A stretch of DNA of 45,123 nt from the NCBI GenBank assembly GCA_900314535.1, contig OMVT01000029.1, forward strand, positions 1 through 45,123, in the 5' to 3' direction. The notes under the pieces were generated by a model. The model did no database searches. It was not told where the DNA came from and worked only from the letters and a program-made list of their open reading frames with translations. Shown here piece by piece: positions 1-9,451 of this stretch. Numbering within the stretch: the stretch's first letter is position 1; every line of letters begins with the position of its first letter. The translations under genes were made by a program, and so were the position numbers. Origin of the DNA: an uncultured Olsenella sp. GTDB taxonomy: Bacteria; Actinomycetota; Coriobacteriia; Coriobacteriales; Atopobiaceae.

Positions 1-250
<250 letters not shown>

Positions 251-324
251 TTAACTACCTGTTAGCACGCGGCAACCGATGCATGTTCGTTCGTTTTCCA
301 CCGGCTTTCAGGTCTCGAGAGTTC

Positions 325-831
325 CTATAGATTCGCGTTCTCCCGCATCACGGAGGAGCCCCGCTCGAGCGATATGACGCCTGTGCGGCACACCTCCAGG
401 ATCTCGAAATCACGCATGAGGTCGATGAAGTTGTCTATGCGCCGGGTGCCCCCGGCAATGCGGAACACGATGGAATCGCGGGTGTAGTCGACGATCTTGG
501 CACGGAATGCCTCGCCGGCATCGAGCACCTGCTGGCGGGTCGCATTGTCGTTTGCGACCTTCAGAAGCAGAAGCTCGCAGCTGATGGAATCCTCCGGGTC
601 GAACTCCTTGAAGGAGACGACATCGGGGAGCTTCGCGAGCTGGGCGACAAGCTGGCGCTTGGCCCTGTCCTCGCCCTCGAACTGCACGGTGATGCGGGAA
701 AGATCTTCTGTCTCGGTCTCGGAGACCGTGAGGCAGGTGATGTTGAACTGGCGGCGGCGGAACATGCTCGTGACACGGTTGAGCACGCCGTACTCGTTGC
801 GCACCATGATGGCAATGCTGTAGGTCTTCAT
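325..831 (-). CDS. ilvN: Acetolactate synthase small (regulatory) subunit
   Basis: 168 aa, the usual length for short IlvN/IlvH proteins. Residues 1-75 form an ACT domain (starts MKTYSIAIMVRNEYGVLNRV, where the family binds valine for feedback inhibition), followed by the C-terminal ALS regulatory domain. The family activates the IlvB catalytic subunit and confers sensitivity to branched-chain amino acids. The start is 4 nt past the ilvB stop, so translation is probably coupled and both subunits come from one message. Confidence 0.96.
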   Translation of the reverse strand: MKTYSIAIMVRNEYGVLNRVTSMFRRRQFNITCLTVSETETEDLSRITVQFEGEDRAKRQLVAQLAKLPDVVSFKEFDPEDSISCELLLLKVANDNATRQQVLDAGEAFRAKIVDYTRDSIVFRIAGGTRRIDNFIDLMRDFEILEVCRTGVISLERGSSVMRENANL

Positions 832-835
832 GATG

Positions 836-2533
836 CTATCGCCCCATCCTCTGCTTCACGTCGTCCATGTTCACGATGAGCTCGTCCATCGAGGCACCGA
901 TCTGGAGCACCGGCGTCACGAACTCGTCGATCCCTATCGGGCACTCGATGAGGACGGGTCCTGCCTCGGAGAAGGAAGCCTCGAAGGCACGGGAGAAGTC
1001 CTCAAGGGTCTCCGTGCGCGTTGCCTTGGCACCCATGCCGCGGGCAATGGCGCAGAAGTCTGCTCCCTTGTGGGAAAGCGTCGTCTCGGAGTAGCGCTGG
1101 TGCCTGAAGAGCGACTGCATCTGTCGCACCATGCCCAAGGTCCCGTTGTTCAGGAGCACGACCGTGACCGGAATGTCATGGTCGGCGGCTGTGATGGTCT
1201 CCGCCATGTCCATCGCAAAGGAGCCATCGCCCGTGATGAGAACCGAGCGGCACCCGGTGCCGAGAGCGGCGCCGATTGCGGCGCCGAAGCCGAAGCCCAT
1301 GGTCCCCAGGCCTCCTGAGGTGATGAGCTCCCGGGGATGCACGAACGTAAGGTACTGCGCGGCCCACATCTGGTGCTGCCCCACGTCGGTCACGACGGCA
1401 GACTCGTGCGGACGGATCCTGTCGATAGCAATCATGAGGTTCTTCGGGGTCATGCCGTCACGGTAGTCGTCGTAGCCCTTCTCCTCTGCCCTGAGCTCGC
1501 GCACCTTGCGCCCCCACGCCTCGTGCGTGTTGGGCTCGATGAGCGGCAGGAGCGCACGCAAGGTCTCCTCCACATCCCCCAGAAGCTCGACCTTGTCGTC
1601 CAGGGTCTTCGAGAGCTCCGAGGAGTCGATATCGATGCGCACGACCTTGCCGGAGGGACCGAACTTCGTGCGGTCCCCCGTCGCGCGGTCGTTGAAGCGC
1701 ACGCCGAGGGCGATCAGGCAGTCGGAGTCATTGAGCGCTTTCGTGCTGGCAAAGTGTCCATGCATGCCCTGCATGCCGAGGAAATTGGGAGTCCTCGTCG
1801 GGATGCCGGAGACACCCATGAGCGAGCAGCCGATGGGAGCAGAGATCCTCTTGGCAAGCTCTACGACCTCATCCCCCGCTCCATCTGCGACGACGCCTCC
1901 GCCAAAGTAGATGAAGGGGCGCTCGGCGCTGTTGATGGCACGAGCTGCTGCCTCGAGGTCAGCCGCATCGGGCACCATCTGCTGCGGCCTGAGCTTCACC
2001 TCGTCGTGCTCCAGAGGCTCTACGAGCTGGCGCTGGACATCGGAAGGGATGTCCACAAGGACAGGACCCTTCCTCCCGGAGTTTGCGAGCGCGAAGGCCT
2101 CGTGCACGATGTGCTCGAGCCTGTCTGCCGAGCGCACGAAGTAGTTGTGCTTCGTTATGGGCAACGTGACGCCGGTGATATCGAGCTCCTGGAAGGCGTC
2201 CGTGCCGATCATCTGGTTGCTCACGTTGCCGGTGATTGCGACAAGCGGGATGGAGTCGAGGTAGGCCGTGGCGATGCCGGTCACGAGATTCGTGGCACCC
2301 GGACCTGACGTGGCGATAACGACACCGCAGCGTCCTGTCGCCCTGGCATAGCCATCGGCAGCATGCGTGGCATGCTGCTCGTGCGTCGTCTCGATGTGGC
2401 GGATGCGGTCGCGCCTGTCGTAGAGTGCATCATATATATCAAGCACAGTGCCGCCGGGATAGCCGAATACGGTATTCACGCCCTCCTCGATGAGCGTCTC
2501 GATGAGGAGCTCCGCTCCTGTCATCTTCTCCAC
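836..2533 (-). CDS. ilvB: Acetolactate synthase large (catalytic) subunit
   Basis: 565 aa, full length. It has the three-domain TPP-enzyme layout: an N-terminal pyrimidine-binding domain with the catalytic Glu in the ETTHEQHA segment, a central domain, and a C-terminal pyrophosphate-binding domain with a GDGSF...NNG Mg/TPP motif. It condenses pyruvate with pyruvate or 2-ketobutyrate, the first common step to Val/Leu/Ile. The start is GTG: an AAGGAGG Shine-Dalgarno lies 8 nt upstream, whereas the in-frame ATG three codons later would be 17 nt away. It is 38 nt downstream of leuA and 4 nt upstream of ilvN. Confidence 0.96.
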   Translation of the reverse strand: MEKMTGAELLIETLIEEGVNTVFGYPGGTVLDIYDALYDRRDRIRHIETTHEQHATHAADGYARATGRCGVVIATSGPGATNLVTGIATAYLDSIPLVAITGNVSNQMIGTDAFQELDITGVTLPITKHNYFVRSADRLEHIVHEAFALANSGRKGPVLVDIPSDVQRQLVEPLEHDEVKLRPQQMVPDAADLEAAARAINSAERPFIYFGGGVVADGAGDEVVELAKRISAPIGCSLMGVSGIPTRTPNFLGMQGMHGHFASTKALNDSDCLIALGVRFNDRATGDRTKFGPSGKVVRIDIDSSELSKTLDDKVELLGDVEETLRALLPLIEPNTHEAWGRKVRELRAEEKGYDDYRDGMTPKNLMIAIDRIRPHESAVVTDVGQHQMWAAQYLTFVHPRELITSGGLGTMGFGFGAAIGAALGTGCRSVLITGDGSFAMDMAETITAADHDIPVTVVLLNNGTLGMVRQMQSLFRHQRYSETTLSHKGADFCAIARGMGAKATRTETLEDFSRAFEASFSEAGPVLIECPIGIDEFVTPVLQIGASMDELIVNMDDVKQRMGR

Positions 2534-2571
2534 GTTCTCGCCCTCCTTCCCGCTTGTCTTGCTGATATGAA

Positions 2572-4110
2572 CTACTTGCTGCCTTCGTTGGCGCGTGCCG
2601 TCTGGATCATGCGATTGATCGCATTGACATAGGCCTTTGCCGAGGACACGACGATATCGTTGTCGGCGCCACGGCCCGTGTAGATCTTGCCGGACTCGGA
2701 CTGGATGCGGACCGTGACCTCGCCGATAGCGTCGATGCCGCGCGTGACGGCCTTGACGACGAACTCCTGGAGGTCGCCGTGCATCGAGACGACCATGTCG
2801 ATTGCCTTGTAGGCGGCATCGACCGGGCCTGTGCCCGTGGCGCAGACGACGTGCTTCTCCCCTGCTTCGTCCATGATCGTGGCCGTGGCGGTAGGCACCA
2901 GCGGGTCGCCGCAGCTCACCTGCAGTGCATCGAGCGTGTAGACAGCCTTGATGTCGCGGTCGCGCTCCTGGACCATGGACTCGAGGTCCTCGTCGTAGAC
3001 TTCCTTCTTCTGGTCTGCGATCTCGAGGAAGCGCTGGTAGATGTCATCGAACTCCTCAGGCGCAAATGTGTAGCCGAGCTCGGCGAGACGATGCTTCAGC
3101 GCTGCGTGCCCGCTCCTCGCAGAGAGGATGATTTCCGATCCTGCGGCACCCACATCCTCGGGGTTGATGATCTCGTAGGTATCGCGGGCCTTGAGCACGC
3201 CGTCCTGGTGGATGCCGGAGGAGTGCGCAAAGGCATTGGCGCCGACGATGGCCTTGTTTGCCTGGACATTCATGCCCGTGATGCGGGACACCAGATGACT
3301 TGCACGCGTGAGCTCCTGCGTCACGATGTCCGTGTGGCCATCGAGCTCGTCGCCGTGCATCTTGAGCGCCATGACAACCTCTTCGAGGGCGGTGTTGCCG
3401 GCACGCTCGCCGAGGCCATTGATCGTGCACTCGACCTGCGTGGCGCCGTTCTTGACGCCAGCGAGCGCCAGCGCTGTTGCCATGCCCAGGTCGTTGTGCG
3501 TGTGCACGGAGATCGTGACGTTCTCGATGCCGCGGACATTGTCGGAGAGGCTCTTGATGCGAGCACCGAAGTCATCCGGCATGTTGTAGCCCGTCGTATC
3601 CGGAATGTTCACGACCGTGGCGCCGGCATCGACTGCTGCCTGGATGACGCGGATCAGGAAGTCCTGGTCGGCACGGCCTGCATCCTCTGCATAGAACTCG
3701 ACGTCGTCCACATACTGCTTTGCATACTTGACGCAGTGGATGGCACGCTCGATGCACTCGTCCTCCGTGATGCGGAGCTTCTCTGCGAGGTGCTGCGGCG
3801 AGACGCCGAGGCCAGTGTGGATGCGGGGGCGCTTGGCGGTCTTCAGGGCCTCTGCGGCACGGTCGATATCCTTGTCGACAGCGCGCGTGAGGCCGCATAC
3901 GACGCAGTCATCGCCTGCGAGGCGGCCGATCTCCTGCACGGACTTGAAGTCGCCCGGACTCGAAATCGGGAAGCCGGCCTCGATGACATCGACATGCATG
4001 CGGATGAGCTCCTGGGCAATCACAAGCTTCTCTTCCGTGTTCATGGATGCGCCGGGGGACTGCTCGCCGTCGCGGAGGGTGGTGTCGAAGATTGCAATCT
4101 TGCGGGTCAT
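2572..4110 (-). CDS. leuA: 2-isopropylmalate synthase
   Basis: 512 aa. The N-terminal HMGL-like TIM barrel begins [16 protein letters not shown] (metal-binding Asp and catalytic Arg). HTHNDLG and the remaining barrel motifs follow, then a linker and a C-terminal LeuA regulatory domain (about residues 370-500) that in the family mediates leucine feedback. It makes 2-isopropylmalate from acetyl-CoA and 2-ketoisovalerate, the first committed step to leucine. The ATG at 4110 has an AGGAG site 7 nt upstream; the ORF is open 13 codons further but those codons overlap the leader. First gene of leuA-ilvB-ilvN-ilvC, and preceded by an attenuator. Confidence 0.96.
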   Translation of the reverse strand: MTRKIAIFDTTLRDGEQSPGASMNTEEKLVIAQELIRMHVDVIEAGFPISSPGDFKSVQEIGRLAGDDCVVCGLTRAVDKDIDRAAEALKTAKRPRIHTGLGVSPQHLAEKLRITEDECIERAIHCVKYAKQYVDDVEFYAEDAGRADQDFLIRVIQAAVDAGATVVNIPDTTGYNMPDDFGARIKSLSDNVRGIENVTISVHTHNDLGMATALALAGVKNGATQVECTINGLGERAGNTALEEVVMALKMHGDELDGHTDIVTQELTRASHLVSRITGMNVQANKAIVGANAFAHSSGIHQDGVLKARDTYEIINPEDVGAAGSEIILSARSGHAALKHRLAELGYTFAPEEFDDIYQRFLEIADQKKEVYDEDLESMVQERDRDIKAVYTLDALQVSCGDPLVPTATATIMDEAGEKHVVCATGTGPVDAAYKAIDMVVSMHGDLQEFVVKAVTRGIDAIGEVTVRIQSESGKIYTGRGADNDIVVSSAKAYVNAINRMIQTARANEGSK

Positions 4111-4149
4111 AGGATGGCTCCTCTCGTGTGCGGATGCACATTGATACAC

Positions 4150-4181
4150 AAAACGCCTGGCCCAGGAAACCTGGCAGGCGT
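4150..4181 (-). terminator. Attenuator terminator ahead of leuA
   Basis: On the minus strand CGCCTGCCAGG pairs with CCTGGGCCAGGCG (short internal bulge, TTT loop) and is followed by TTTT. It lies about 40 nt before the leuA start and about 100 nt after the leader-peptide stop, the position expected of the terminator arm in a transcription attenuator. Confidence 0.8.
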
Positions 4182-4278
4182 CGCAGAGAGTTCTATGTAA
4201 GGGTGGTGTGTGCGAGCGCCGATGCCTAGCTTTCTAGGAAGACAGGATCTAACGCGCTGGCTGTATATGTCTATACGC

Positions 4279-4371
4279 CTAGCGCGCGCTCGCTAGTAGG
4301 AGTACCGCAATGGAGCTGATGGCTACGCTCTGCGCAGCTTCAGAACCAATGTATGTCTTAATCTGAGACAC
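4279..4371 (-). CDS. Leader peptide of the leuA-ilvBNC operon
   Basis: A 30-codon ORF (GTG start, TAG stop) in the leuA leader. AAGGGAG sits 8 nt before the GTG. The C-terminal half reads VAISSIAVLLLASAR, so Val, Ile, Ile, Val and three consecutive Leu codons (CTC CTA CTA) occur just before the stop. CTA seems rare in the GC-rich genes here, which would make it sensitive to charged tRNA-Leu. Arrangement, codon content and the downstream hairpins match leader-peptide attenuation of branched-chain operons. The peptide itself is probably only a ribosome-position sensor. It is too short for ordinary gene calling. Confidence 0.72.
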   Translation of the reverse strand: MSQIKTYIGSEAAQSVAISSIAVLLLASAR

Positions 4372-4407
4372 TCTGGATACTCCCTTGGACTTGGCACCTC
4401 CCGGTGC

Positions 4408-4791
4408 GTTGGTAGCAGGATGACACACTCGAAACAGCTTGGACAGGCTCTGAATCTGTTACGTAGCGAAACGGAAACAAAGCACCCAAGCAAGCTTTCA
4501 GCTACCTCTCTGACCGCTTCTTCTAAATATAGATGCAGCCGCCATCATGCCTGAAAGCTAGCCCTGCCCTGTGCGCTTCCTGAATCCGGGAGCGGTCGTG
4601 GAAGATGCAGGGCGCCACAGCGCCTTCACATTCGTCGAATGCCTTCGTTGTGGCCTTCCCCGCCTGCTTGCATACGGACCATATCTGTCTGGGTGGCATA
4701 GCGCAGGGACATCACTGCATGCAGGCACGCCTGATTTTCCAGAGCCTATCGATGGATACGCCAGCCGCTCTGGAGGCTGTCGCTCAGGCTG
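4408..4791. other. Intergenic stretch upstream of the leuA leader
   Basis: No gene is supported on either strand. The leuA promoter should lie here. The best minus-strand candidate is a TATATT near 4530 with a poor -35 (TTTCAG), which I do not regard as secure. The short ORFs here have no Shine-Dalgarno or recognisable product. Confidence 0.4.
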
Positions 4792-5468
4792 CTAGTTCAT
4801 GCGCTTACGGCGGGCTTGCTTCAGCCAGTTGCGCTTGAAGGCACCCACGCCGCCAAAGAACTTGCTGTACGTCTCACCATCCTCGTGGACAGCATATTTA
4901 ACGGCAGCAAGCTCAATGGTGCACAGGTAGTCAGCTACCTGCTCCAGCCGATAGTCGGTCATGGCAGTCTTTCGACGCACGACGACATTGCGGACAGAAT
5001 GCCTCCCGCTGCTCCGTACAGAGCACGCTCCACGATGCTCTGTCCACCGTCGTAGCAGACCTTCATATCGTCGAAGGTCTGAAAGAAATCCAGGCTGTCC
5101 GACATGAAAGTTTCGATGTCGCGCTCCATGCGCCTCGAGAGGCCCTCTGGATTCGGGTACTCGCTGCGACGATAGAAAAAAGGTAGCGTAGCTAATCGGC
5201 AGGCGCTGGACCAGCACGTTGAAAGACCACAGGAGTTGTTTCCTTTGCGATGGCTCCAGGCCCTCATAGGTGCCATGACCATTCAGCAGCGGCTCTGAGC
5301 GGAAGGGAATGTTGGGAAGGCCTGCCCTAGAAAGCGCCTGCTCGTAGCGCATGACCTGCTCGCGTATATCATTCGCCTGGTCATGGAAGACAGGCGTCAG
5401 CAGGCAGTGCGAGATACTCCTCCCATATCCCCGCTTTCGTCCGCAAAGATGCTCTGCCCTCTTGCCAT
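4792..5468 (-). pseudogene. DUF3800-family protein, broken by three single-base indels
   Basis: Joining three reading frames reconstructs a DUF3800 protein of about 225 aa. The ATG at 5468 starts a frame with FADESGDMGG (the family's N-terminal acidic motif). A one-base loss near 5410 moves to the frame of CLLTPVFHDQANDI. One extra T in a T6 run (about 5175-5180) returns to the frame of YRRSEYPNPEGL. A second one-base loss near 4990 leads to DYRLEQVADYLCTIEL, with the C-terminal KFFGG segment, and then the stop. DUF3800 proteins are RNase H-like, often near mobile or defence genes, and of unsettled function. Three indels make real decay likelier than a sequencing slip. Confidence 0.75.
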
Positions 5469-6466
5469 GAAACAGCCCCTGGAGACAGAAGAAGCCGGGG
5501 ATAGGCCCCGGCACTTGGAGGCAGCGGAAACCAACCACCAAAATACCTATGCCACAGAAGAACGCTCCTGCATACCTCCATCGGTCTCGATTCTCATGGC
5601 TTGGATCTCACCATGAATTGGAACCATACCGAATTCACCATGCTGAACTCTCCTGCCGGTTTCTTCGATGTCCGAGCATAACGCATAATCAGGGATGCCC
5701 ATGATACAGATGCAGCTTGGCTACGATATAAAGACTACCCTTGTTCAACGATGGAACCCCCACCCATGCATCCCTGCAAAGGCCATTGCTCATAGCGTGC
5801 TGAAACTGGCTTCCCGACCAATCGTATGCAGCCCTCTCATTGCAAAGAAATGGTCCATGGGGAGCCATCGGAGCCTTCGTGTACCTGCTCCAAGAGAACG
5901 ACAAAGCATTGTCCCTGCACACCCGCACAGCTTGCCGTTCCAGACCGTGCTGGCTTCATTCCCCGCGCGGTGCGGAACGGCCGCGTCCTGAAGCTGTCTC
6001 GCACTCTTTCTGGCATCACAGCCCCTCCATCCATGCGCTCGAGGTCTGTTCTGCCTCCGTTCCATGCACCGGAGGCATACGCACACGTCAGCGGCCTGTG
6101 CGGTGCCGCCAGATTTCTGGCAGAACTACGACGCTATCGAACGCTTTGTGTGCTTTTGCGTCTGCCGAAAAAATCCTTTGACCCTCCGTGCGAAAATGCT
6201 TTCCCGGGCGCAGTTTTGCTACCTGCGCCGGAGTCGCTTTTCTACATGTTGTCGACAGGTCTTCGACATTCTTTCAACAATATCTTGTATATTTCAGCGC
6301 TGCAGACCACCATGAGTTGTGGCATAGTACATCATGCAGCGCAAGAGGCTGTGGTAGCCACAGCTGATATGCACCAACGCAGACGCCTCTCGCATTGCAC
6401 CCAGAAGACAGCTGCGCGAAAGGCCGGCGGGCAAGGCGCTGGCGACAACCATCAAGGAGAGCGGAA
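5469..6466. other. About 1 kb without a supported gene, upstream of nrdD
   Basis: Several ORFs of 60-210 codons are open on both strands, but none has a family motif, a good start site or consistent coding character, and they overlap each other. I see no tRNA, rRNA or repeat. The right end must contain the nrdD promoter. Confidence 0.5.
6265..6293 (+). promoter_or_regulatory. Possible nrdD promoter with a NrdR-box-like element
   Basis: TATATT (6288-6293) is a good -10 hexamer but the -35 at 17 nt (GACATT) is poor. ACAATATCTTGT (6277-6288) in the spacer resembles one NrdR box. The second box, expected about three helical turns away, is not convincing, so regulation by NrdR is only a suggestion. 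The leader to the nrdD ATG would be about 170 nt. Confidence 0.3.
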
Positions 6467-8689
6467 ATGAAGATTATCAAGCGCAACGGATCTGAAGTTT
6501 CCTTCGATATCTCGAAGATCGAGAACGCGATCAGGGGCGCGAACCGCGAGGCAGCCGAAGACGAGCGTCTGACCGACCGCCAGATCGTCTACGCCGCCGA
6601 GAATGTGCGCGACCGCTGCGAGGCAGCAGGACACACGGTCTCGGTCGAGGAGATCCAGGACATGGTCGAGGATGAGATCATGGCACTGGACCGCTACGAG
6701 GTAGCCCGCAAGTACATCATCTACCGCTATGTCCAGTCTCTGAAGCGCCAGAAGAACACGACAGACGACAAGATCCTGTCCCTCATCGAGTGCAACAACG
6801 AGGAAGTCAAGCAGGAGAACTCGAACAAGAACCCGACCGTCGTCTCCGTCCAGCGCGACTACATGGCCGGCGAGGTCTCGAAGGACCTGGCCTGCCGCAT
6901 GCTGCTTCCGCCCGATGTCGTGCGTGCCCACCAGGAAGGCATCATCCACTTCCATGACGCGGACTACTATGCGCAGCACATGCACAACTGCGACCTCGTG
7001 AACCTCGACGATATGCTCCAGAACGGTACCGTCATCTCCGGCACCCTCATCGAGAAGCCGCATTCGTTCTCGACGGCCTGCAACATCGCGACGCAGATCA
7101 TCGCCCAGGTGGCCTCCTGCCAGTACGGCGGCCAGTCCATCTCCCTCTACCATCTCTCAAAGTTCGTCGATGTCTCGAGGAAGAAGATCCGCCGCCAGGT
7201 CGCAGCAGAGCTCGATGCGATCGATGCGCACCCTTCTGAGGATAAGATCCACGAGATGGTCGAGAAGCGTCTGCGCGACGAGATCGCCCGCGGCATCCAG
7301 ACCATCCAGTACCAGGTCGTGACGCTGATGACGACAAACGGCCAGGCGCCGTTCATCACGGTGTTCATGTACCTCAACGAGGCACGCAACGAACAGGAGA
7401 AGCATGACCTCGCCATGTGCATCGAGGAGATGCTGCGCCAGCGCTACCAGGGCGTGAAGAACGAGAAGGGCGTCTGGATCACGCCGGCCTTCCCGAAGCT
7501 CATCTATGTGCTCGAAGAGGACAACATCCATCCGGACGATCCCTACTTCTACCTCACGAAGCTTGCTGCCAAGTGCACGGCCAAGCGCATGGTGCCTGAC
7601 TACATCTCCGAGAAGAAGATGCGCGAGTACAAGCTCTCCAAGGGCGAGACCGAGGGCCACGGCGACGTGTACACCTGCATGGGCTGCCGCTCCTTCCTGA
7701 CGCCTGACCGCTCCGGCAACGGCTACGACAATGTCGCAAAGGCAAAGAACTACGAGCCGGGCAAGCCGAAGTACTACGGCCGCTTCAACCAGGGCGTCGT
7801 GACAATCAACCTGCCCGATGTCGCCCTGTCCTCGAACGGCAACATGGACGAGTTCTGGAAGATCTTCGACGAGCGCCTCGAGCTCTGCCACAAGGCCCTG
7901 CGCTGCCGCCACGAGCGCCTTCTCGGCACGACGTCTGACGCAGCCCCGATCCTCTGGCAGTACGGAGCTCTTGCACGCCTCGACAAGGGCGAGAAGATCG
8001 ACAAGCTCCTCTACGGCGGCTACTCCACGATCAGCCTCGGCTATGCCGGCCTCTATGAGTGCACGAAGTTCATGACCGGCCACAGCCACACCGACAAGGA
8101 GGCTACGCCCTTCGCACTTTCCGTCATGCAGCACATGAACGACAAGTGCGCCGAGTGGAAAGCAGCCGAGAACATCGACTACTCCCTCTACGGCACGCCG
8201 CTCGAGTCCACGACCTACAAGTTCGCGAAGTGCCTTCAGCGCCGTTTCGGCATCATCCCGGGCATCACGGACAAGAACTACATCACGAACTCCTACCACG
8301 TCCATGTGACCGAGAAGATCGACGCCTTCACGAAGCTCAAGTTCGAGAGCGAGTTCCAGCGCCTCTCCCCCGGCGGCGCCATCTCCTACGTCGAGGTCCC
8401 GAACATGCAGGACAACCTCGAGGCAGTCGTGCGTGTCATGCAGTTCATCTATGAGAACATCATGTACGCAGAGCTCAACACGAAGTCCGACTACTGCCAG
8501 GTCTGCGGCTACGACGGCGAGATCAAGATCGTCGAGGACGACGGCAAGCTCGTCTGGGAGTGCCCGAACTGCGGCAACCGCGACCAGAACAAGCTCAATG
8601 TCGCCAGGCGCACCTGCGGCTACATCGGCACCCAGTTCTGGAACCAGGGCCGCACGCAGGAGATCAAGGACCGCGTCCTGCACCTGTAA
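6467..8689 (+). CDS. nrdD: Anaerobic ribonucleoside-triphosphate reductase
   Basis: 740 aa, class III RNR that makes dNTPs without oxygen through a glycyl radical. Residues 1-90 are an ATP-cone (starts MKIIKRNGSEVSFDISKIENAI), the allosteric site for overall activity. The ten-stranded barrel core follows, with CMGC in the middle. The C-terminal zinc site has two CxxC pairs (CQVC and CPNC), and the radical loop RRTCGYIG places the radical glycine at about residue 718. The ATG at 6467 has AAGGAG 8 nt upstream; the open frame extends 24 codons further without a better site. It partners nrdG downstream and implies anaerobic growth. Confidence 0.97.
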   Translation: MKIIKRNGSEVSFDISKIENAIRGANREAAEDERLTDRQIVYAAENVRDRCEAAGHTVSVEEIQDMVEDEIMALDRYEVARKYIIYRYVQSLKRQKNTTDDKILSLIECNNEEVKQENSNKNPTVVSVQRDYMAGEVSKDLACRMLLPPDVVRAHQEGIIHFHDADYYAQHMHNCDLVNLDDMLQNGTVISGTLIEKPHSFSTACNIATQIIAQVASCQYGGQSISLYHLSKFVDVSRKKIRRQVAAELDAIDAHPSEDKIHEMVEKRLRDEIARGIQTIQYQVVTLMTTNGQAPFITVFMYLNEARNEQEKHDLAMCIEEMLRQRYQGVKNEKGVWITPAFPKLIYVLEEDNIHPDDPYFYLTKLAAKCTAKRMVPDYISEKKMREYKLSKGETEGHGDVYTCMGCRSFLTPDRSGNGYDNVAKAKNYEPGKPKYYGRFNQGVVTINLPDVALSSNGNMDEFWKIFDERLELCHKALRCRHERLLGTTSDAAPILWQYGALARLDKGEKIDKLLYGGYSTISLGYAGLYECTKFMTGHSHTDKEATPFALSVMQHMNDKCAEWKAAENIDYSLYGTPLESTTYKFAKCLQRRFGIIPGITDKNYITNSYHVHVTEKIDAFTKLKFESEFQRLSPGGAISYVEVPNMQDNLEAVVRVMQFIYENIMYAELNTKSDYCQVCGYDGEIKIVEDDGKLVWECPNCGNRDQNKLNVARRTCGYIGTQFWNQGRTQEIKDRVLHL

Positions 8690-8709
8690 GAGCCGTCTGC
8701 ATACTGCAA

Positions 8710-8745
8710 GCGGGGATGGGCCGGAAGGCCTGTCCCCGCTCTTTT
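8710..8745 (+). terminator. Terminator between nrdD and nrdG
   Basis: GCGGGGA-TG-GGCC pairs with GGCC-TG-TCCCCGC around a GAA loop, followed by TCTTTTT. The strength of this hairpin means nrdG probably receives less transcript than nrdD or has its own start between 8746 and 8829. Confidence 0.85.
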
Positions 8746-8829
8746 TGTGCTCTGCCATCTGTACGCGTTCCTGTCGGCAGAGCCTGCTAAGGTTGAGACC
8801 ATAAGAAAGTCCAGAGAAGAGGCTGGCGG

Positions 8830-9399
8830 ATGAACTACTCCGAGATCAAATACTGCGACATCGCGAACGGTGCCGGTGTCAGGACGACGCTTTTCGTCTC
8901 AGGATGCAGGAGGCACTGCCCGTTCTGCTTCAATGAGGTTGCCTGGAAGTTCACAGCCGGAAAGCCTTTCACGAAAGACGTCGAGGATGCCATCATCGAG
9001 AGCATGGAGCCCTTCTATGTGGATGGCCTCTCGGTCTTGGGCGGCGAGCCGATGGAGCTCGAGAACCAGCGCGGCCTTGTGGACTTCCTCGAGCGTGTGA
9101 AGAAGACCTATCCGGAAAAGCCGATCTGGCTCTACTCCGGCTTCACCTATGAGGAGCTTGCAGGCACAGAGCCCGTGCATGCTCCCTATACGAAGTCTCC
9201 CCGCACCGAGGTCACAGACCGAATTCTCCAGACCCTCTCCGTCCTGGTAGATGGCCCCTTTGTCCAGGACTTGAAGGACATCTCGCTCCGCTTCCGCGGC
9301 TCCTCGAACCAGCGCCTCCTCGATATGCCGAAGACGCTTGAGTCGGGCACGCCGACCATCTGGCACGACGACCCCATCTTCGAGACCCATACGATGTAG
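8830..9399 (+). CDS. nrdG: Anaerobic RNR activating enzyme (radical SAM)
   Basis: 189 aa, within the family range. The radical SAM cluster motif CRRHCPFC (C26, C30, C33) binds the [4Fe-4S] that cleaves S-adenosylmethionine and installs the glycyl radical on NrdD. LGGEPM is the SAM-binding GGE motif. C-terminal residues VDGPF and FRGSSNQR fit NrdG. It is 140 nt downstream of nrdD behind a strong terminator; a weak AGAGG lies upstream of the ATG. Confidence 0.95.
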   Translation: MNYSEIKYCDIANGAGVRTTLFVSGCRRHCPFCFNEVAWKFTAGKPFTKDVEDAIIESMEPFYVDGLSVLGGEPMELENQRGLVDFLERVKKTYPEKPIWLYSGFTYEELAGTEPVHAPYTKSPRTEVTDRILQTLSVLVDGPFVQDLKDISLRFRGSSNQRLLDMPKTLESGTPTIWHDDPIFETHTM

Positions 9400-9423
9400 G
9401 GCACAGAGCAGCACGCACACCAA

Positions 9424-9451
9424 GAGGGCGCCCGCAGGCGCCCTCTTCTTC
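9424..9451 (+). terminator. Terminator after nrdG
   Basis: A perfect 9-bp stem GAGGGCGCC / GGCGCCCTC with a CGCA loop and a pyrimidine-rich tail TTCTTCT. It sits between converging nrdG and coaX; the minus-strand tail is weaker but it may serve both. Confidence 0.8.

Larger units (their letters stand above)
4150..4407 (-). promoter_or_regulatory. Structured attenuator leader controlling leuA-ilvB-ilvN-ilvC
   Basis: Order on the minus strand: hairpin GCACC-GGGA-GGTGC (4394-4407), Shine-Dalgarno and leader peptide (4279-4371), hairpin CTAGCG-N6-CGCTAG (4279-4296) overlapping the third Leu codon and the stop, small hairpins GTATA-GACA-TATAC and CCTAG-AAAG-CTAGG, then the terminator. AGGCGT just after the stop can pair with ACGCCT at the base of the terminator, a plausible antiterminator. 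Inferred mechanism: stalling at Leu codons covers the left arm of the 4279-4296 hairpin, frees its right side to sequester the terminator arm, and transcription continues. I see no T-box consensus. Confidence 0.65.

Noticed and set aside
2779-4200. A 473-codon plus-strand ORF opposite leuA, and similar long antisense ORFs opposite ilvB, the ParB-BMP gene, nrdD, asnS and the acyltransferase.
   Set aside because: Typical mirror frames of GC-rich genes; the opposite strands encode well-recognised proteins.
4200-4216. AAGGGTGGTGTGTGCG on the plus strand resembling a T-box core.
   Set aside because: It is on the wrong strand for leuA, lacks the ACCGCG part, and no plus-strand gene or terminator follows. 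The minus-strand leader is better explained by a leader peptide.
5689-6470. Overlapping ORFs of 60-214 codons upstream of nrdD.
   Set aside because: No motifs, no start sites, mutually overlapping on both strands; they look like chance open frames in GC-rich DNA.
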